A stretch of DNA of 64,000 nucleotides from Chryseobacterium sp. KACC 21268 (GTDB lineage Bacteria; Bacteroidota; Bacteroidia; Flavobacteriales; Weeksellaceae), in contig CP117875.1 of NCBI GenBank assembly GCA_028736075.1, forward strand, positions 3,658,001 through 3,722,000, in the 5' to 3' direction. The translations under genes and the position numbers were made by a program. Under the pieces are notes generated by a model. That model was not told the DNA's origin. It made no database searches and worked only from the letters and a program-made list of their open reading frames with translations. Shown here in pieces: positions 34,632 through 44,084 of this stretch (position 1 is the stretch's first letter; every line of letters begins with the position of its first letter).

Positions 34632-35189
34632 ATGAAACTTACGAACAGATCAAAAGTTGTTTCGAATAAAGAAATGACCTTGGGCGAAAAGATCTACCTA
34701 CCTGCGATTTTCAAAGGTATGGGGATCACGTTGAAGCACGCTGTGAGAACCGTTGTAAAACGCGCTCCAAACGTATATTCTTATCCTGAGGTTCAAAAAC
34801 CAAGAGCAGAAATCTGGAGAGGCCAGCACGTTTTGAAGCGTGACGAAGAAGGCAGAGAAAGATGTACAGCGTGTGGACTTTGTGCCGTGGCTTGTCCTGC
34901 GGAAGCGATCACAATGACAGCCGGCGAGAGAACCAAGGAAGAAAAACACCTTTACAGAGAAGAAAAATATGCTGAGATCTACGAGATCAATATGCTAAGA
35001 TGCATCTTCTGCGGAATGTGTGAAGAGGCTTGTCCTAAATCCGCGATCTACCTAACGGACAGATTGGTGGACGTGGAACAAAACAGAAATTCTTTCATCT
35101 ACGGAAAAGATAAACTGGTTGAGAAAATTAATGCAAGGATTGACATCACAGAAAGACAATCTGAGAAACAAAAAAATGCAGTAAAATAA
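34632..35189 (+). CDS. nuoI: NADH-quinone oxidoreductase subunit I
   Basis: The 185-residue ferredoxin-like subunit binds clusters N6a and N6b through two 4Fe-4S motifs, CTACGLCAVACPAEA and CIFCGMCEEACPKSA. An extra basic N-terminus is usual. Its stop codon overlaps the nuoJ start (TAATG). Confidence 0.95.
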   Translation: MKLTNRSKVVSNKEMTLGEKIYLPAIFKGMGITLKHAVRTVVKRAPNVYSYPEVQKPRAEIWRGQHVLKRDEEGRERCTACGLCAVACPAEAITMTAGERTKEEKHLYREEKYAEIYEINMLRCIFCGMCEEACPKSAIYLTDRLVDVEQNRNSFIYGKDKLVEKINARIDITERQSEKQKNAVK

Positions 35190-35686
35190 TGGATCAGATT
35201 TTATTTTTTATCGTAGCGTTTTTAGCCATCGCAAGTGCAGTTTACTTTGTATTTGCAAAAAATCCAATGTACGCGATCCTTTCCCTGATTGTTACGATGT
35301 TCTCCATTGCGGGAATGTACATTCTTCTGAACGCGCAATTCTTAGGTATAGTTCAAATCATTGTTTACACAGGAGCAATTATGGTTTTGTTCCTTTATAT
35401 ATTAATGATGTTGAATCTGAATGCAGAAGACGAAAGCAAAAAGCAGAACCTTCCGAAGTTCATCGGGATCTTCTCAGTTTGTATTTTGTTTGTTGGGATG
35501 TTGGGTGCTTACAAAGGCCTTAGCGGAAAAACAGTAGCAGAAGGCAACATCGATTATTCTGTGGGATTGACAAAAAATCTTGGAAGATTATTGTTTAACG
35601 AATATGTATTGCCATTCGAATTGGCTTCTATCCTGATTTTAGCAGGAATTGTAGGTGCTGTTCTAATTGGTAAAAAAGATTTATAA
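35189..35686 (+). CDS. nuoJ: NADH-quinone oxidoreductase subunit J
   Basis: The 165-residue protein has five membrane helices with the NuoJ segment FLGIVQIIVYTGAIMVLFLY, whose helix carries the pi-bulge in complex I. It overlaps nuoI by one base. Confidence 0.93.
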   Translation: MDQILFFIVAFLAIASAVYFVFAKNPMYAILSLIVTMFSIAGMYILLNAQFLGIVQIIVYTGAIMVLFLYILMMLNLNAEDESKKQNLPKFIGIFSVCILFVGMLGAYKGLSGKTVAEGNIDYSVGLTKNLGRLLFNEYVLPFELASILILAGIVGAVLIGKKDL

Positions 35687-35690
35687 GATT

Positions 35691-36023
35691 ATGGGAGGAG
35701 ACGTAAATACATTTATACAGCAAGTGCCTTTGGAATATTTCATTATTCTGTGTACGCTTCTGTTTTGTCTTGGTGTTTTGGGAGTTTTGGTTCGTAAAAA
35801 TGCCATCGTGATATTAGGATGTGTAGAATTGATGCTTAATTCCGTGAATCTTTTATTGGCAGCATTTTCTGCTTACAATGGTGATGGCAACGGTCAGCTT
35901 TTGGTATTTTTCATAATGGTAGTTGCCGCAGCAGAAGTAGCTGTAGGATTGGCCATTATCGCAATGATGTACAGAAATACCAAATCTGTGGACGTAAGTA
36001 TTTTTAATAAATTAAGAGGATAA
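35691..36023 (+). CDS. nuoK: NADH-quinone oxidoreductase subunit K
   Basis: ATG 35691 gives 110 residues (MGGDVNTFIQQVPLEYF), the normal NuoK size, with three membrane helices. Conserved glutamates are in GCVELMLNSVNL and VAAAEVAVGLAI, part of the proton path. A TTG at 35667 would overlap nuoJ by 20 bases and is less likely. Confidence 0.93.
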   Translation: MGGDVNTFIQQVPLEYFIILCTLLFCLGVLGVLVRKNAIVILGCVELMLNSVNLLLAAFSAYNGDGNGQLLVFFIMVVAAAEVAVGLAIIAMMYRNTKSVDVSIFNKLRG

Positions 36024-36031
36024 TAAAAGGA

Positions 36032-37945
36032 ATGGAAAATTTAGTTTACGCGATCGTACTTTTACCTTTAATTGGATTTCTCATCAACGGACTTTTCGGG
36101 AAAAACCTTCCGAAGATGGTTGTTGGAGGATTGGCAACATTGGTAGTTTTCGCTTCGTTTGTTATCACAGCAAGTATATTTTTCGGATTCAAAAATGACA
36201 GCGCACCTGTTGTCATCAAAGCATTCGAATGGTTCACAGTAGCGGGTATTCAGGTTAATTTCGGATTCCAAGTCGATCAATTGTCATTAATGATGGTAAT
36301 GATTATCACAGGAATTGGTTCATTGATTCACCTCTACTCTATTGGTTATATGAGCCACGACAAAGGATTTTATAAGTTTTTTACTTATCTGAATCTCTTC
36401 ATTTTCTCGATGTTGCTTTTGGTTTTAGGTAGCAATTATCTGATCTTGTTTATCGGTTGGGAAGGTGTTGGACTTTGTTCTTACTTATTGATCGGATTCT
36501 GGTACACCAACGAGGAATATGGAAAAGCAGCAAGAAAAGCTTTCATTATGAACCGTATTGGTGACCTAGGATTGTTGATCGGGATCTTTGCCATTGCAGC
36601 AAACGTTAACGCTATCGATTATCTTTCTGTAGCTCAAAATGCTTCCAGCTTCGAATTGGACGGAACAGTGATCATCTTTATCACTGCAAGTTTATTTATC
36701 GGAGCAACTGGGAAATCTGCTCAGGTGCCATTATACACTTGGTTGCCAGACGCGATGGCTGGACCAACACCTGTTTCTGCATTGATCCACGCAGCGACGA
36801 TGGTAACAGCTGGTATTTATTTGGTAGTAAGATCTAACTTCTTGTTTGTCCTTGCACCAACAGTTCAGGACGGAATTTTATTAATTGGATTCTTGACTGC
36901 AGCATTGGCTGGTTTCTACGCACTTCGTCAAAACGATATCAAAAAAGTATTGGCATATTCTACAGTTTCTCAACTTGGTTTTATGTTCATCGCTTTAGGT
37001 TTAGGCGCCTATTCAACAGCAATGTTCCACGTGATGACGCACGCTTTCTTCAAAGCTTTGTTATTCTTAGGGGCAGGTTCTGTAATTCACGCGATGAGCA
37101 ACGAGCAGGATATGCGTTTTATGGGAGGCTTGAAAAAATATATTCCAATCACGCATATTACATTCCTGATCGGAACTTTGGCAATCTCAGGATTCCCATT
37201 ATTATCAGGGATGATCTCCAAAGATGAAATCTTGGTGGCAGCTTATGCTAAAAATCCAATTTATTGGGTGATGTTATTCATCTTGGCGGCTATCACTGCA
37301 ACTTATATGTTCAGATTGTATTACTTGACTTTCCACGGCGAGTTCAGAGGTACAGAAGATCAAAAGCACCATTTGCACGAGAGTCCTGCAAATATGACTT
37401 TACCATTGATTGTTTTGGCTGTCCTTTCAGTAGTTGGAGGTTTTATTAATCTTCCTCACTTTATCGGTCACGGAAATTATGCCAAATTAATGGAATGGCT
37501 GAAACCTGTTTTGACGGATGAAAGTTTCAAACAAATGGAAAATACACTTTCCGGAGTTCCATTCAATACAGAAATGATTCTTTTGGGAGCTACGATCATA
37601 ATGTTCTTCACAGTTTGGTTCTTTGTTAAAAACACTTATGTGAAAAAACAAAAAAGAGCACTTCCTGAAGATCAATACACAGGTTGGGAAAAATTATCGG
37701 CGAGAAAATTATTCGTGGATGAAATCTACAACGCCTGCATCGTAAGACCTTTTGAGGAAGCTGGTAAAGCAGCAGCGATGTTTGATAAAGCAGTTCTGGA
37801 TCCTATCGTGAATTTCATAGGACTTGGCGCGGCAGATTCTGGAAGAGCGGCAAAACGCCTTCAGAACGGAAATGTAGAAAACTATGTGCTGATTATGTCG
37901 TTGGCTGTAGGTATCGTATTAATTGTTAACTTTTTATTGAAATAA
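36032..37945 (+). CDS. nuoL: NADH-quinone oxidoreductase subunit L
   Basis: The 637-residue antiporter-like subunit has about sixteen membrane helices. WEGVGLCSYLLIGFWY, TGKSAQVPLYTWLPDAMAGP and the long lateral helix C-terminus are visible. It is the distal proton pump. It follows nuoK after 8 bases. Confidence 0.95.
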   Translation: MENLVYAIVLLPLIGFLINGLFGKNLPKMVVGGLATLVVFASFVITASIFFGFKNDSAPVVIKAFEWFTVAGIQVNFGFQVDQLSLMMVMIITGIGSLIHLYSIGYMSHDKGFYKFFTYLNLFIFSMLLLVLGSNYLILFIGWEGVGLCSYLLIGFWYTNEEYGKAARKAFIMNRIGDLGLLIGIFAIAANVNAIDYLSVAQNASSFELDGTVIIFITASLFIGATGKSAQVPLYTWLPDAMAGPTPVSALIHAATMVTAGIYLVVRSNFLFVLAPTVQDGILLIGFLTAALAGFYALRQNDIKKVLAYSTVSQLGFMFIALGLGAYSTAMFHVMTHAFFKALLFLGAGSVIHAMSNEQDMRFMGGLKKYIPITHITFLIGTLAISGFPLLSGMISKDEILVAAYAKNPIYWVMLFILAAITATYMFRLYYLTFHGEFRGTEDQKHHLHESPANMTLPLIVLAVLSVVGGFINLPHFIGHGNYAKLMEWLKPVLTDESFKQMENTLSGVPFNTEMILLGATIIMFFTVWFFVKNTYVKKQKRALPEDQYTGWEKLSARKLFVDEIYNACIVRPFEEAGKAAAMFDKAVLDPIVNFIGLGAADSGRAAKRLQNGNVENYVLIMSLAVGIVLIVNFLLK

Positions 37946-37952
37946 ATAGATA

Positions 37953-39446
37953 ATGTCTTATTTACTATTAACATTATTACTGTTACCTCTTGTAGGTTCG
38001 GGTTTACTCTTTTTCTGGAAAAATGCTTCCAGTAAATATATCGCATTGGCCTTTGCCCTTGCACAGATGTTTTTAGCATTTTATATGTTGGGAAGTTTCG
38101 ATTTCAATCCAACGGTGGATGCGCCATTGCAATACGAGATCACTTATCCTTGGTCCAGCTACATCAAAAGTAGTCTGAATTTCGGGATAGATGGAATGAG
38201 TATGCTGATGGTCCTATTGACGAACATCTTGGTTCCATTGATTGTTTTGTCTTCTTACAATGAATCGAAAGGCTATCCAAATTCTTTCTATGCACTGATA
38301 TTATTGATGCAATTCGGATTGTTGGGTGTTTTCACTTCTTTGGACGGATTGTTATTCTACATCTTCTGGGAAATAACTTTGATCCCAATCTGGTTGATCG
38401 CCGGAATCTGGGGACAAGAGGACAAGAGAATCAAATTCACGACAAAATTCTTTGTGTACACCTTCGTAGGATCTTTGTTTATGTTGATCGGTTTGATCTA
38501 TGTTTACAACCACGCTGCGTCTTTCGCATTGACAGATCTTTATAATGCAAACCTTAACATCAACGAGCAGAATGTGATTTTCTGGTTCATCTTCTTTGCA
38601 TTTGCAGTGAAGTTACCAGTTTTTCCTTTCCACACTTGGCAACCTGACACGTATACCTACTCTCCTACTCAAGGATCGATGTTGCTATCAGGAATTATGC
38701 TGAAGATGGCGGTTTATGGTGTCTTAAGATATCTATTACCAATCACACCATTAGCAATCGGCGGAATTTCAGGCGAAATCGTGATCATACTTTCAGTAAT
38801 CGGAATTATCTACGGTGCTTTGATTGCAATGATCTCTACAGACAGCAAACGATTGATTGCTTTCTCCTCTCTTTCCCACGTCGGATTGATTGTCGCAGGT
38901 ATTTTTGCCTCAGCAGTTGTAACAATGAGAACAGGATTGACTTTCGAAGGTGGACAAGGCGCGATGATCCAGAGTTTTGCTCACGGGATCAACGTTGTCG
39001 GATTGTTCTATTGCGCAGATATTCTTTATAAAAGATTCAAAACAAGAGACATCAGAAAAATGGGTGGTTTGGCAAAAGTCGCTCCTAAGTTTGCGATCCT
39101 GTTTATGATCATCTTACTTGGTGCAACTGGAGTTCCATTGACAAATGGTTTCATCGGAGAATTTATCTTGTTGAAATCAGTATATACCTACAACCATTTG
39201 ATGGCAGTTTTAGCTGGACTGACAATCATTCTTTGCGCCGCATATATGTTGAGATTCTACGGAAAAGCAATGTTTGGCAAAGGTGACGATTCAGTTTTGG
39301 CGACTACAAAAGATGTAAGCAATGTAGAGTTCACAGTTTTGGCAAGTTTATCAGTTTTCGTCATTGTTTTGGGGGTTTATCCTCAACCAGTGATAGAAAT
39401 GGTAACGAGCTCTGTGAGTTTCATTTATTCATCAATGATCAATTAA
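37953..39446 (+). CDS. nuoM: NADH-quinone oxidoreductase subunit M
   Basis: The 497-residue antiporter-like subunit has the conserved FYIFWEITLIPIWLIAGIWG block near residue 130 and the lysine in FAVKLPVFPFHTWQPD. It begins 7 bases after nuoL. A heptad repeat separates it from nuoN. Confidence 0.95.
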   Translation: MSYLLLTLLLLPLVGSGLLFFWKNASSKYIALAFALAQMFLAFYMLGSFDFNPTVDAPLQYEITYPWSSYIKSSLNFGIDGMSMLMVLLTNILVPLIVLSSYNESKGYPNSFYALILLMQFGLLGVFTSLDGLLFYIFWEITLIPIWLIAGIWGQEDKRIKFTTKFFVYTFVGSLFMLIGLIYVYNHAASFALTDLYNANLNINEQNVIFWFIFFAFAVKLPVFPFHTWQPDTYTYSPTQGSMLLSGIMLKMAVYGVLRYLLPITPLAIGGISGEIVIILSVIGIIYGALIAMISTDSKRLIAFSSLSHVGLIVAGIFASAVVTMRTGLTFEGGQGAMIQSFAHGINVVGLFYCADILYKRFKTRDIRKMGGLAKVAPKFAILFMIILLGATGVPLTNGFIGEFILLKSVYTYNHLMAVLAGLTIILCAAYMLRFYGKAMFGKGDDSVLATTKDVSNVEFTVLASLSVFVIVLGVYPQPVIEMVTSSVSFIYSSMIN

Positions 39447-39448
39447 TT

Positions 39449-39524
39449 TAAAAATTAAAAATTAGCAGACTAAGAATTGAGAAATTAAAAATCTCATCTC
39501 TTATATCTCGCTTCTCAAATCTAT
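39449..39524. repeat. Heptad repeat between nuoM and nuoN
   Basis: TTAAAAA units at the start pass into AATCTCA, TCTCTTA and TATCTCG units in 7-base phase; the ATTGAGA and TCTCAAT-type halves complement each other. It fills the 81-base gap. Confidence 0.6.
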
Positions 39525-39527
39525 ATT

Positions 39528-40910
39528 ATGGGTGTTTTAATAGTTTTATTCCTTACGGCAATTCTTGTATTATTCTCGGGTGTTTTCGAGAAAGGAAAAT
39601 ACGCAAGATACATCGGGATCGCAGGATTGATCGTTGGTTTATATGTCAGTTTCCTTCCAGAATGTGAATTTTTTGCGCAGTACAGATCGATGTATGAATA
39701 CGGAGACAATGCTCAATTGTTCACAAAAATTTCTATTGTAGCAACTTCACTTTTGTTTTTTTTAGGAGGATTTGCATTCAGCAATCACAGAAGCCATCAG
39801 TCAGAGTTGTACGCTTTGATGTTGTTCGCACTTTGCGGAGGCGTTGTATTATTCGGATTCCAAAACTTGGTTACATTGTTCTTAGGAATCGAGATTCTAT
39901 CCATTCCATTGTACGTAATGGCTGGAGCTAACAAAACTGATCTACGTTCTACAGAAGCTTCGATGAAATATTTCCTGATGGGCGCATTTGCAACAGGTTT
40001 CTTGTTGTTCGGAGTTGCTTTGGTTTATGGAAGCGCAGGAAGTTTTGATCTTTACACAATCCACGATTTCGCCATCAACAATCCAAAAAATTTGATGTTG
40101 ATAATGGGAGCAATCTTGATGTTGTGTGCATTGGCATTCAAAGTTTCATTGGCACCATTTCATATGTGGAGTCCTGACGTTTACCAAGGTTCGCCTTCAC
40201 TGATTACCGCTTTTATGGCATCAGTGGTTAAAATTGCAGGTTTCTTCGCACTATTCAAATTGATGACAATCGCTTTCAACGGAATTGCCGGAGATTGGAT
40301 TAATATTTTAGGCGTTTTCATCATCTTAACTTTATTATTAGCAAACGTAATGGGATTGGTTCAGACCAATGCGAAAAGAATGCTCGCCTACTCTTCCGTT
40401 TCCCACGCAGGTTACATCGCTTTGATATTCTTCGGAATCAATAATTTCTCAACTTACATTTTAGGATATTATTTATTTGCATATTCATTGGCAACGGTTG
40501 GTGTTTTCATCAGTTTGCTTTGGGTAGAGAAAATCAAAAAAGAAACTTCTTTCACAGCTTTTAATGGACTTGGAAAGAGAGAGCCAGTTTTAGCAGTCGT
40601 TTCCACAGTTTCTATGTTATCAATGGCTGGAATTCCGTTAACTGCTGGTTTCATCGGGAAATTAGGAATTTTCAACCAGGCGATTGGCGGACATTATGAG
40701 TTCTTGGTTTTGATCGCCGTTTTAGGTTCTGCGTTGAGTATCGCTTATTATTTAAGATTGATTATCGCAATGTTCTTCTACAAAGAAGACAATTTCAACA
40801 CGACAGAAAAAGCGAGTATTACTTATAACATCGTATCTGTAGTCATTATTTTGGCGTTGGTTTCAATGGGAATTGTACCAGATTTGTTTGCAAAAATATT
40901 CGGATTATAA
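39528..40910 (+). CDS. nuoN: NADH-quinone oxidoreductase subunit N
   Basis: The 460-residue antiporter-like subunit has fourteen predicted membrane helices, FKVSLAPFHMWSPDVYQGSP with the conserved lysine, and RMLAYSSVSHAGYIAL. It is the last gene of the cluster and is followed by a good terminator. Confidence 0.95.
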   Translation: MGVLIVLFLTAILVLFSGVFEKGKYARYIGIAGLIVGLYVSFLPECEFFAQYRSMYEYGDNAQLFTKISIVATSLLFFLGGFAFSNHRSHQSELYALMLFALCGGVVLFGFQNLVTLFLGIEILSIPLYVMAGANKTDLRSTEASMKYFLMGAFATGFLLFGVALVYGSAGSFDLYTIHDFAINNPKNLMLIMGAILMLCALAFKVSLAPFHMWSPDVYQGSPSLITAFMASVVKIAGFFALFKLMTIAFNGIAGDWINILGVFIILTLLLANVMGLVQTNAKRMLAYSSVSHAGYIALIFFGINNFSTYILGYYLFAYSLATVGVFISLLWVEKIKKETSFTAFNGLGKREPVLAVVSTVSMLSMAGIPLTAGFIGKLGIFNQAIGGHYEFLVLIAVLGSALSIAYYLRLIIAMFFYKEDNFNTTEKASITYNIVSVVIILALVSMGIVPDLFAKIFGL

Positions 40911-40933
40911 AAAATTCAAATAATATAAATTAT

Positions 40934-40966
40934 AAACCTGATTCTAAATGAGTCAGGTTTTTTTAT
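40934..40966 (+). terminator. Terminator of the nuo cluster
   Basis: AAACCTGA (40934-40941) pairs with TCAGGTTT (40953-40960), the stem partly extended inwards, followed by six T. Confidence 0.85.
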
Positions 40967-40994
40967 TCTGAAAAAAAATTAATTTAAACTAAAA

Positions 40995-41026
40995 ACTCTC
41001 CCACTCACCAACTCTCAAACTCTCCC
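40995..41026. repeat. Period-8 repeat
   Basis: ACTCTCCC and ACTCACCA (40995-41010), then ACTCTCAA and ACTCTCCC, form four octads on one strand only. Part of the 348-base gene-free stretch 40911-41258. Confidence 0.7.
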
Positions 41027-41035
41027 ACCAATTAT

Positions 41036-41168
41036 GGCGCCTATATCCGCGCTCCGTTCCCGCTTTTTTCTGTTAATGCTTTCCACCATTTGCAATCGAT
41101 AAGAAATTTAGTACATCGCAATAACAGAAAAAGAGCTCCACTCAGCTCGGGGCGCGCTTCGCAAATTT
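41036..41168 (-). repeat. Structured intergenic element, copy 1
   Basis: Read on the minus strand this holds TTTGCGAAGCGC, CCCGA, GGAGCTC, a long stem (TAACAGAAAAA 41122-41132 with TTTTTCTGTTA 41065-41075), AGCGGGA and GCGG in the same order as the copy at 51215-51310. The central loop is unlike that of the other copy. The rest of 41169-41258 shows nothing recognisable. Confidence 0.65.
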
Positions 41169-41258
41169 GAAAATTGAGCCATCAAAACAAATTATCCAAC
41201 AAGTTTCAACTTTCAAATTACAAAAAAAACTAAATTCGTAATTCCAATTTTCAAGATT

Positions 41259-42107
41259 ATGAATCATATATTATTATTCTTATTTATAATTTCTCTTTCC
41301 GGCTGTTCTCCTTCAAAATTAGATGGAACGAAGGAAATAGAACTCACTGATGTGAAATACGGAAACTATGAAAGGAATCAAATGGATATTTATTTGCCGC
41401 CAAACAGAACCGCAAATACTCCATTTGTTGTAAACATTCACGGTGGCGCATGGACAGTGGGGGATAAAAGTTACGACACTTCTTTATCCAAATATCTCTT
41501 ATCAAAAGGAATTGCCGTTGCCAATATCAATTACAGATATGCCAATGCAGACACGCATCTTCCCGAATTATTGAATGATGTCGATAACGTTTTCAAATAT
41601 CTCATTGCACACTCCAAAGAATGGAACACCAGAAGCACAGGATTCTCAATCACCGGACAAAGCTCCGGCGCGCACATTTCGCTGATGTACGCTTACACCA
41701 GAACCGATAAAATCAAAGCAATAGTTGACCGCTGCGGACCAACGGATTTTACAGATGCAAGCACACTCTGGCAATTCAGTAATCAGCAATTGCTGGATGC
41801 GGTCAACAAAATGTCCGGCAACAAAACAATTTGGAAAGAAGGCGATCCTATTCCGGAACTTTACGTCAAATCCAGTCCAGTGAAATCTGTAAAAAACATC
41901 CCAATTCTAATCATCCACGGCGATCAGGATCCGATTGTTCCCATTAAGCAATCTTATAATCTGATTGATGAACTCAAGAAAAAAGATTATCCGCACAAAT
42001 TATTAATTTTTCGAGGGGCGGATCATTCGTTGGACGCACTACCTGGTAATTCGGTCAAAAAAATCACATCAACCGCTGAGTGGATCAACAAATATGGCAA
42101 AAATTAG
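41259..42107 (+). CDS. Lipoprotein alpha/beta hydrolase (carboxylesterase-like)
   Basis: The 282-residue product has a lipoprotein signal with lipobox LSGC (cysteine 16). The alpha/beta hydrolase domain shows the oxyanion HGGAW, nucleophile GQSSGAH, the acid in HGDQDPIVP and the base in GADHSL. This fits the BD-FAE/esterase branch that cleaves acyl or feruloyl esters at the envelope. The following gene is a second secreted hydrolase, 58 bases on. Confidence 0.85.
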   Translation: MNHILLFLFIISLSGCSPSKLDGTKEIELTDVKYGNYERNQMDIYLPPNRTANTPFVVNIHGGAWTVGDKSYDTSLSKYLLSKGIAVANINYRYANADTHLPELLNDVDNVFKYLIAHSKEWNTRSTGFSITGQSSGAHISLMYAYTRTDKIKAIVDRCGPTDFTDASTLWQFSNQQLLDAVNKMSGNKTIWKEGDPIPELYVKSSPVKSVKNIPILIIHGDQDPIVPIKQSYNLIDELKKKDYPHKLLIFRGADHSLDALPGNSVKKITSTAEWINKYGKN

Positions 42108-42165
42108 TGTCAATGTAATTTGATTCTCACTCTCAAACTTTATCTTTATTCAAAATTTTATTTCA

Positions 42166-44019
42166 ATGAAAAGATTCATTCTATTTTTCTGTGTACTCTC
42201 CTTCGGTCTAGGATTTTCTCAAACCAAAACTGTGGAAGAAAATTTCACAAAGAAGGAAGTTTACATCCCGATGAGAGATGGTACTAAGCTATTTACCATC
42301 ATATATACACCAAAAGATATTTCGAAGAGCAACAAATATCCTGTGATTATGAACAGAACCTGCTACAGCATCGCACCTTATGGAGAAACGAATTTTAGAA
42401 AGAAACTAAGTCCTAACAAATTCATTGAGAATGAAAAATACATCTTCGTTTTCCAGGATGTGCGTGGAAGATATATGAGTGAAGGTACATTTACGAATAT
42501 GACACCGCAAGTGGATCATAAGAGCAAAAAAGATATCGACGAAAGTACAGATACGTATGACACAGTAGATTGGCTGGTAAAAAATGTTCAATATAACAAC
42601 GGAAAAGTTGGTCAATATGGAACTTCATATCCGGGATTTTATACGGCAGTAGGAACTTTAGCAAATCATCCGGCTTTGGTGGCATCATCTCCACAAGCGC
42701 CAATTTCTGACTTTTGGTACGATGATTTCCATCACAATGGCGCTTTTTTGATGAGTTATTTTAAGACTTTCCCTGTCTTCGGCGTTAATAAAACCAAGCC
42801 CGAAAAAGAATCCTGGTTTGCAGATAAAATGATTAAACCAACTTCTGATGACGGTTATCTTTTCTACAAAAATATGGGAACGCTGAAAGATGGCGTGGAC
42901 AAATATTATAAAGACAACTTCTTTATGCAGGAAGTCGTAGATCATCCAAACTATGACGAATTCTGGCAAAAAAGGAATCTTCTTCCTCATCTCAAAAACA
43001 TCAATCACGCGGTAATGACGGTCGGTGGCTGGTTCGATTCTGAGGACCTAAGAGGACCATTGGAAATCTACAAAACCATAGAAAAGTCCAGTCCAAAAGC
43101 TAAAAACACCATCGTGATGGGACCATTCTCTCACGGCGGCTGGAACTACGATAGCGGAAAACATTATCATAATGATATCTACTTCGGTGACAGTATTGCA
43201 ACTTATTATCAGAAAAATATTGAGCAGCCTTTCTTCCATCATTATTTAAAAGAAGATTCCAAAACGGCTGCGAAACTTCCGGAAGCTTACATGTTTGATA
43301 CCGGAAAAAAAGAATGGAAACAATTTGAAAACTGGCCACCTAAACAAGCTGCAAAACAGACTTTTCATCTGAACAGTACAGGAACTCTTTCTAAGACAGG
43401 AGAAAATCCGAAAACTTTTGCGTCTTACTATTCTGATCCCAACAAACCTGTGCTGAGCAGTGAGAACTACAAAGATATGAATGGTTTCACGCCGAAAAAT
43501 TATATGAGCGAAGATCAGCGGTTTGCAAGCAATAGATCCGACGTGTTAAGTTATACAACCGAAGTTTTGGAAAATGACGTGACACTGGCAGGAGAGATTT
43601 TAACTAAACTAAAGATTACAGCGACTTCTACCGACGCTGATTTTATTGTAAAGTTAATAGACGTTTATCCGGCTGATGAAAAAGCAAATGCTGACAAACC
43701 AAATGTTGTTTACGCAAATTATCATCAAATGGTAAGAAGTGAGATTATGCCAGCAAGATTCCGCAACAGCTTCGAAAAACCAGAACCACTAGTGCCGAAT
43801 AAAATTGCCAGTGTGGATGTGAAGTTACAGGATGTTTTCCACACGTTTAAGAAAGGTCATAAAATTCAAATTCAGGTTCAGAGCACGTGGTTCCCTCTAA
43901 TGGCGATCAATCCTCAGAAGTTTTTAGATAATCCTTATAAAGCAACAAAGGAAGATTATGAAAAAGCTCAAATCAATGTTTCTAGCGGAAGTACAATAGA
44001 ATTCGATGTTTTGAAATAA
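42166..44019 (+). CDS. Secreted CocE/NonD family hydrolase (X-Pro dipeptidyl-peptidase S15-like)
   Basis: The 617-residue protein has a signal peptide (MKRFILFFCVLSFGLGFSQ). The S15 alpha/beta hydrolase domain begins with YIPMRDGTKLFTIIY; the nucleophile is in GQYGTSYPGFYT, VGGWFDSED follows, and the histidine is in MGPFSHGGW. The C-terminal third is the jelly-roll domain of the family. Known members are alpha-amino acid ester hydrolases, cephalosporin acylases and cocaine esterase. It probably acts in the periplasm or outside on peptide or ester substrates. Confidence 0.87.
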   Translation: MKRFILFFCVLSFGLGFSQTKTVEENFTKKEVYIPMRDGTKLFTIIYTPKDISKSNKYPVIMNRTCYSIAPYGETNFRKKLSPNKFIENEKYIFVFQDVRGRYMSEGTFTNMTPQVDHKSKKDIDESTDTYDTVDWLVKNVQYNNGKVGQYGTSYPGFYTAVGTLANHPALVASSPQAPISDFWYDDFHHNGAFLMSYFKTFPVFGVNKTKPEKESWFADKMIKPTSDDGYLFYKNMGTLKDGVDKYYKDNFFMQEVVDHPNYDEFWQKRNLLPHLKNINHAVMTVGGWFDSEDLRGPLEIYKTIEKSSPKAKNTIVMGPFSHGGWNYDSGKHYHNDIYFGDSIATYYQKNIEQPFFHHYLKEDSKTAAKLPEAYMFDTGKKEWKQFENWPPKQAAKQTFHLNSTGTLSKTGENPKTFASYYSDPNKPVLSSENYKDMNGFTPKNYMSEDQRFASNRSDVLSYTTEVLENDVTLAGEILTKLKITATSTDADFIVKLIDVYPADEKANADKPNVVYANYHQMVRSEIMPARFRNSFEKPEPLVPNKIASVDVKLQDVFHTFKKGHKIQIQVQSTWFPLMAINPQKFLDNPYKATKEDYEKAQINVSSGSTIEFDVLK

Positions 44020-44021
44020 TA

Positions 44022-44059
44022 AAAATAAAAGCACAGACCTAGGTTTGTGCTTTTATTTT
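44022..44059. terminator. Long bidirectional terminator
   Basis: A near-perfect 38-base palindrome centred on ACCTAGGT, with GCACA/TGTGC and AAAATAAAA/TTTTATTTT outer arms. It lies between convergent genes and provides a T-tract in both directions. Confidence 0.88.
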
Positions 44060-44084
44060 GGTTTAATGAGATGTTGTAATTATC

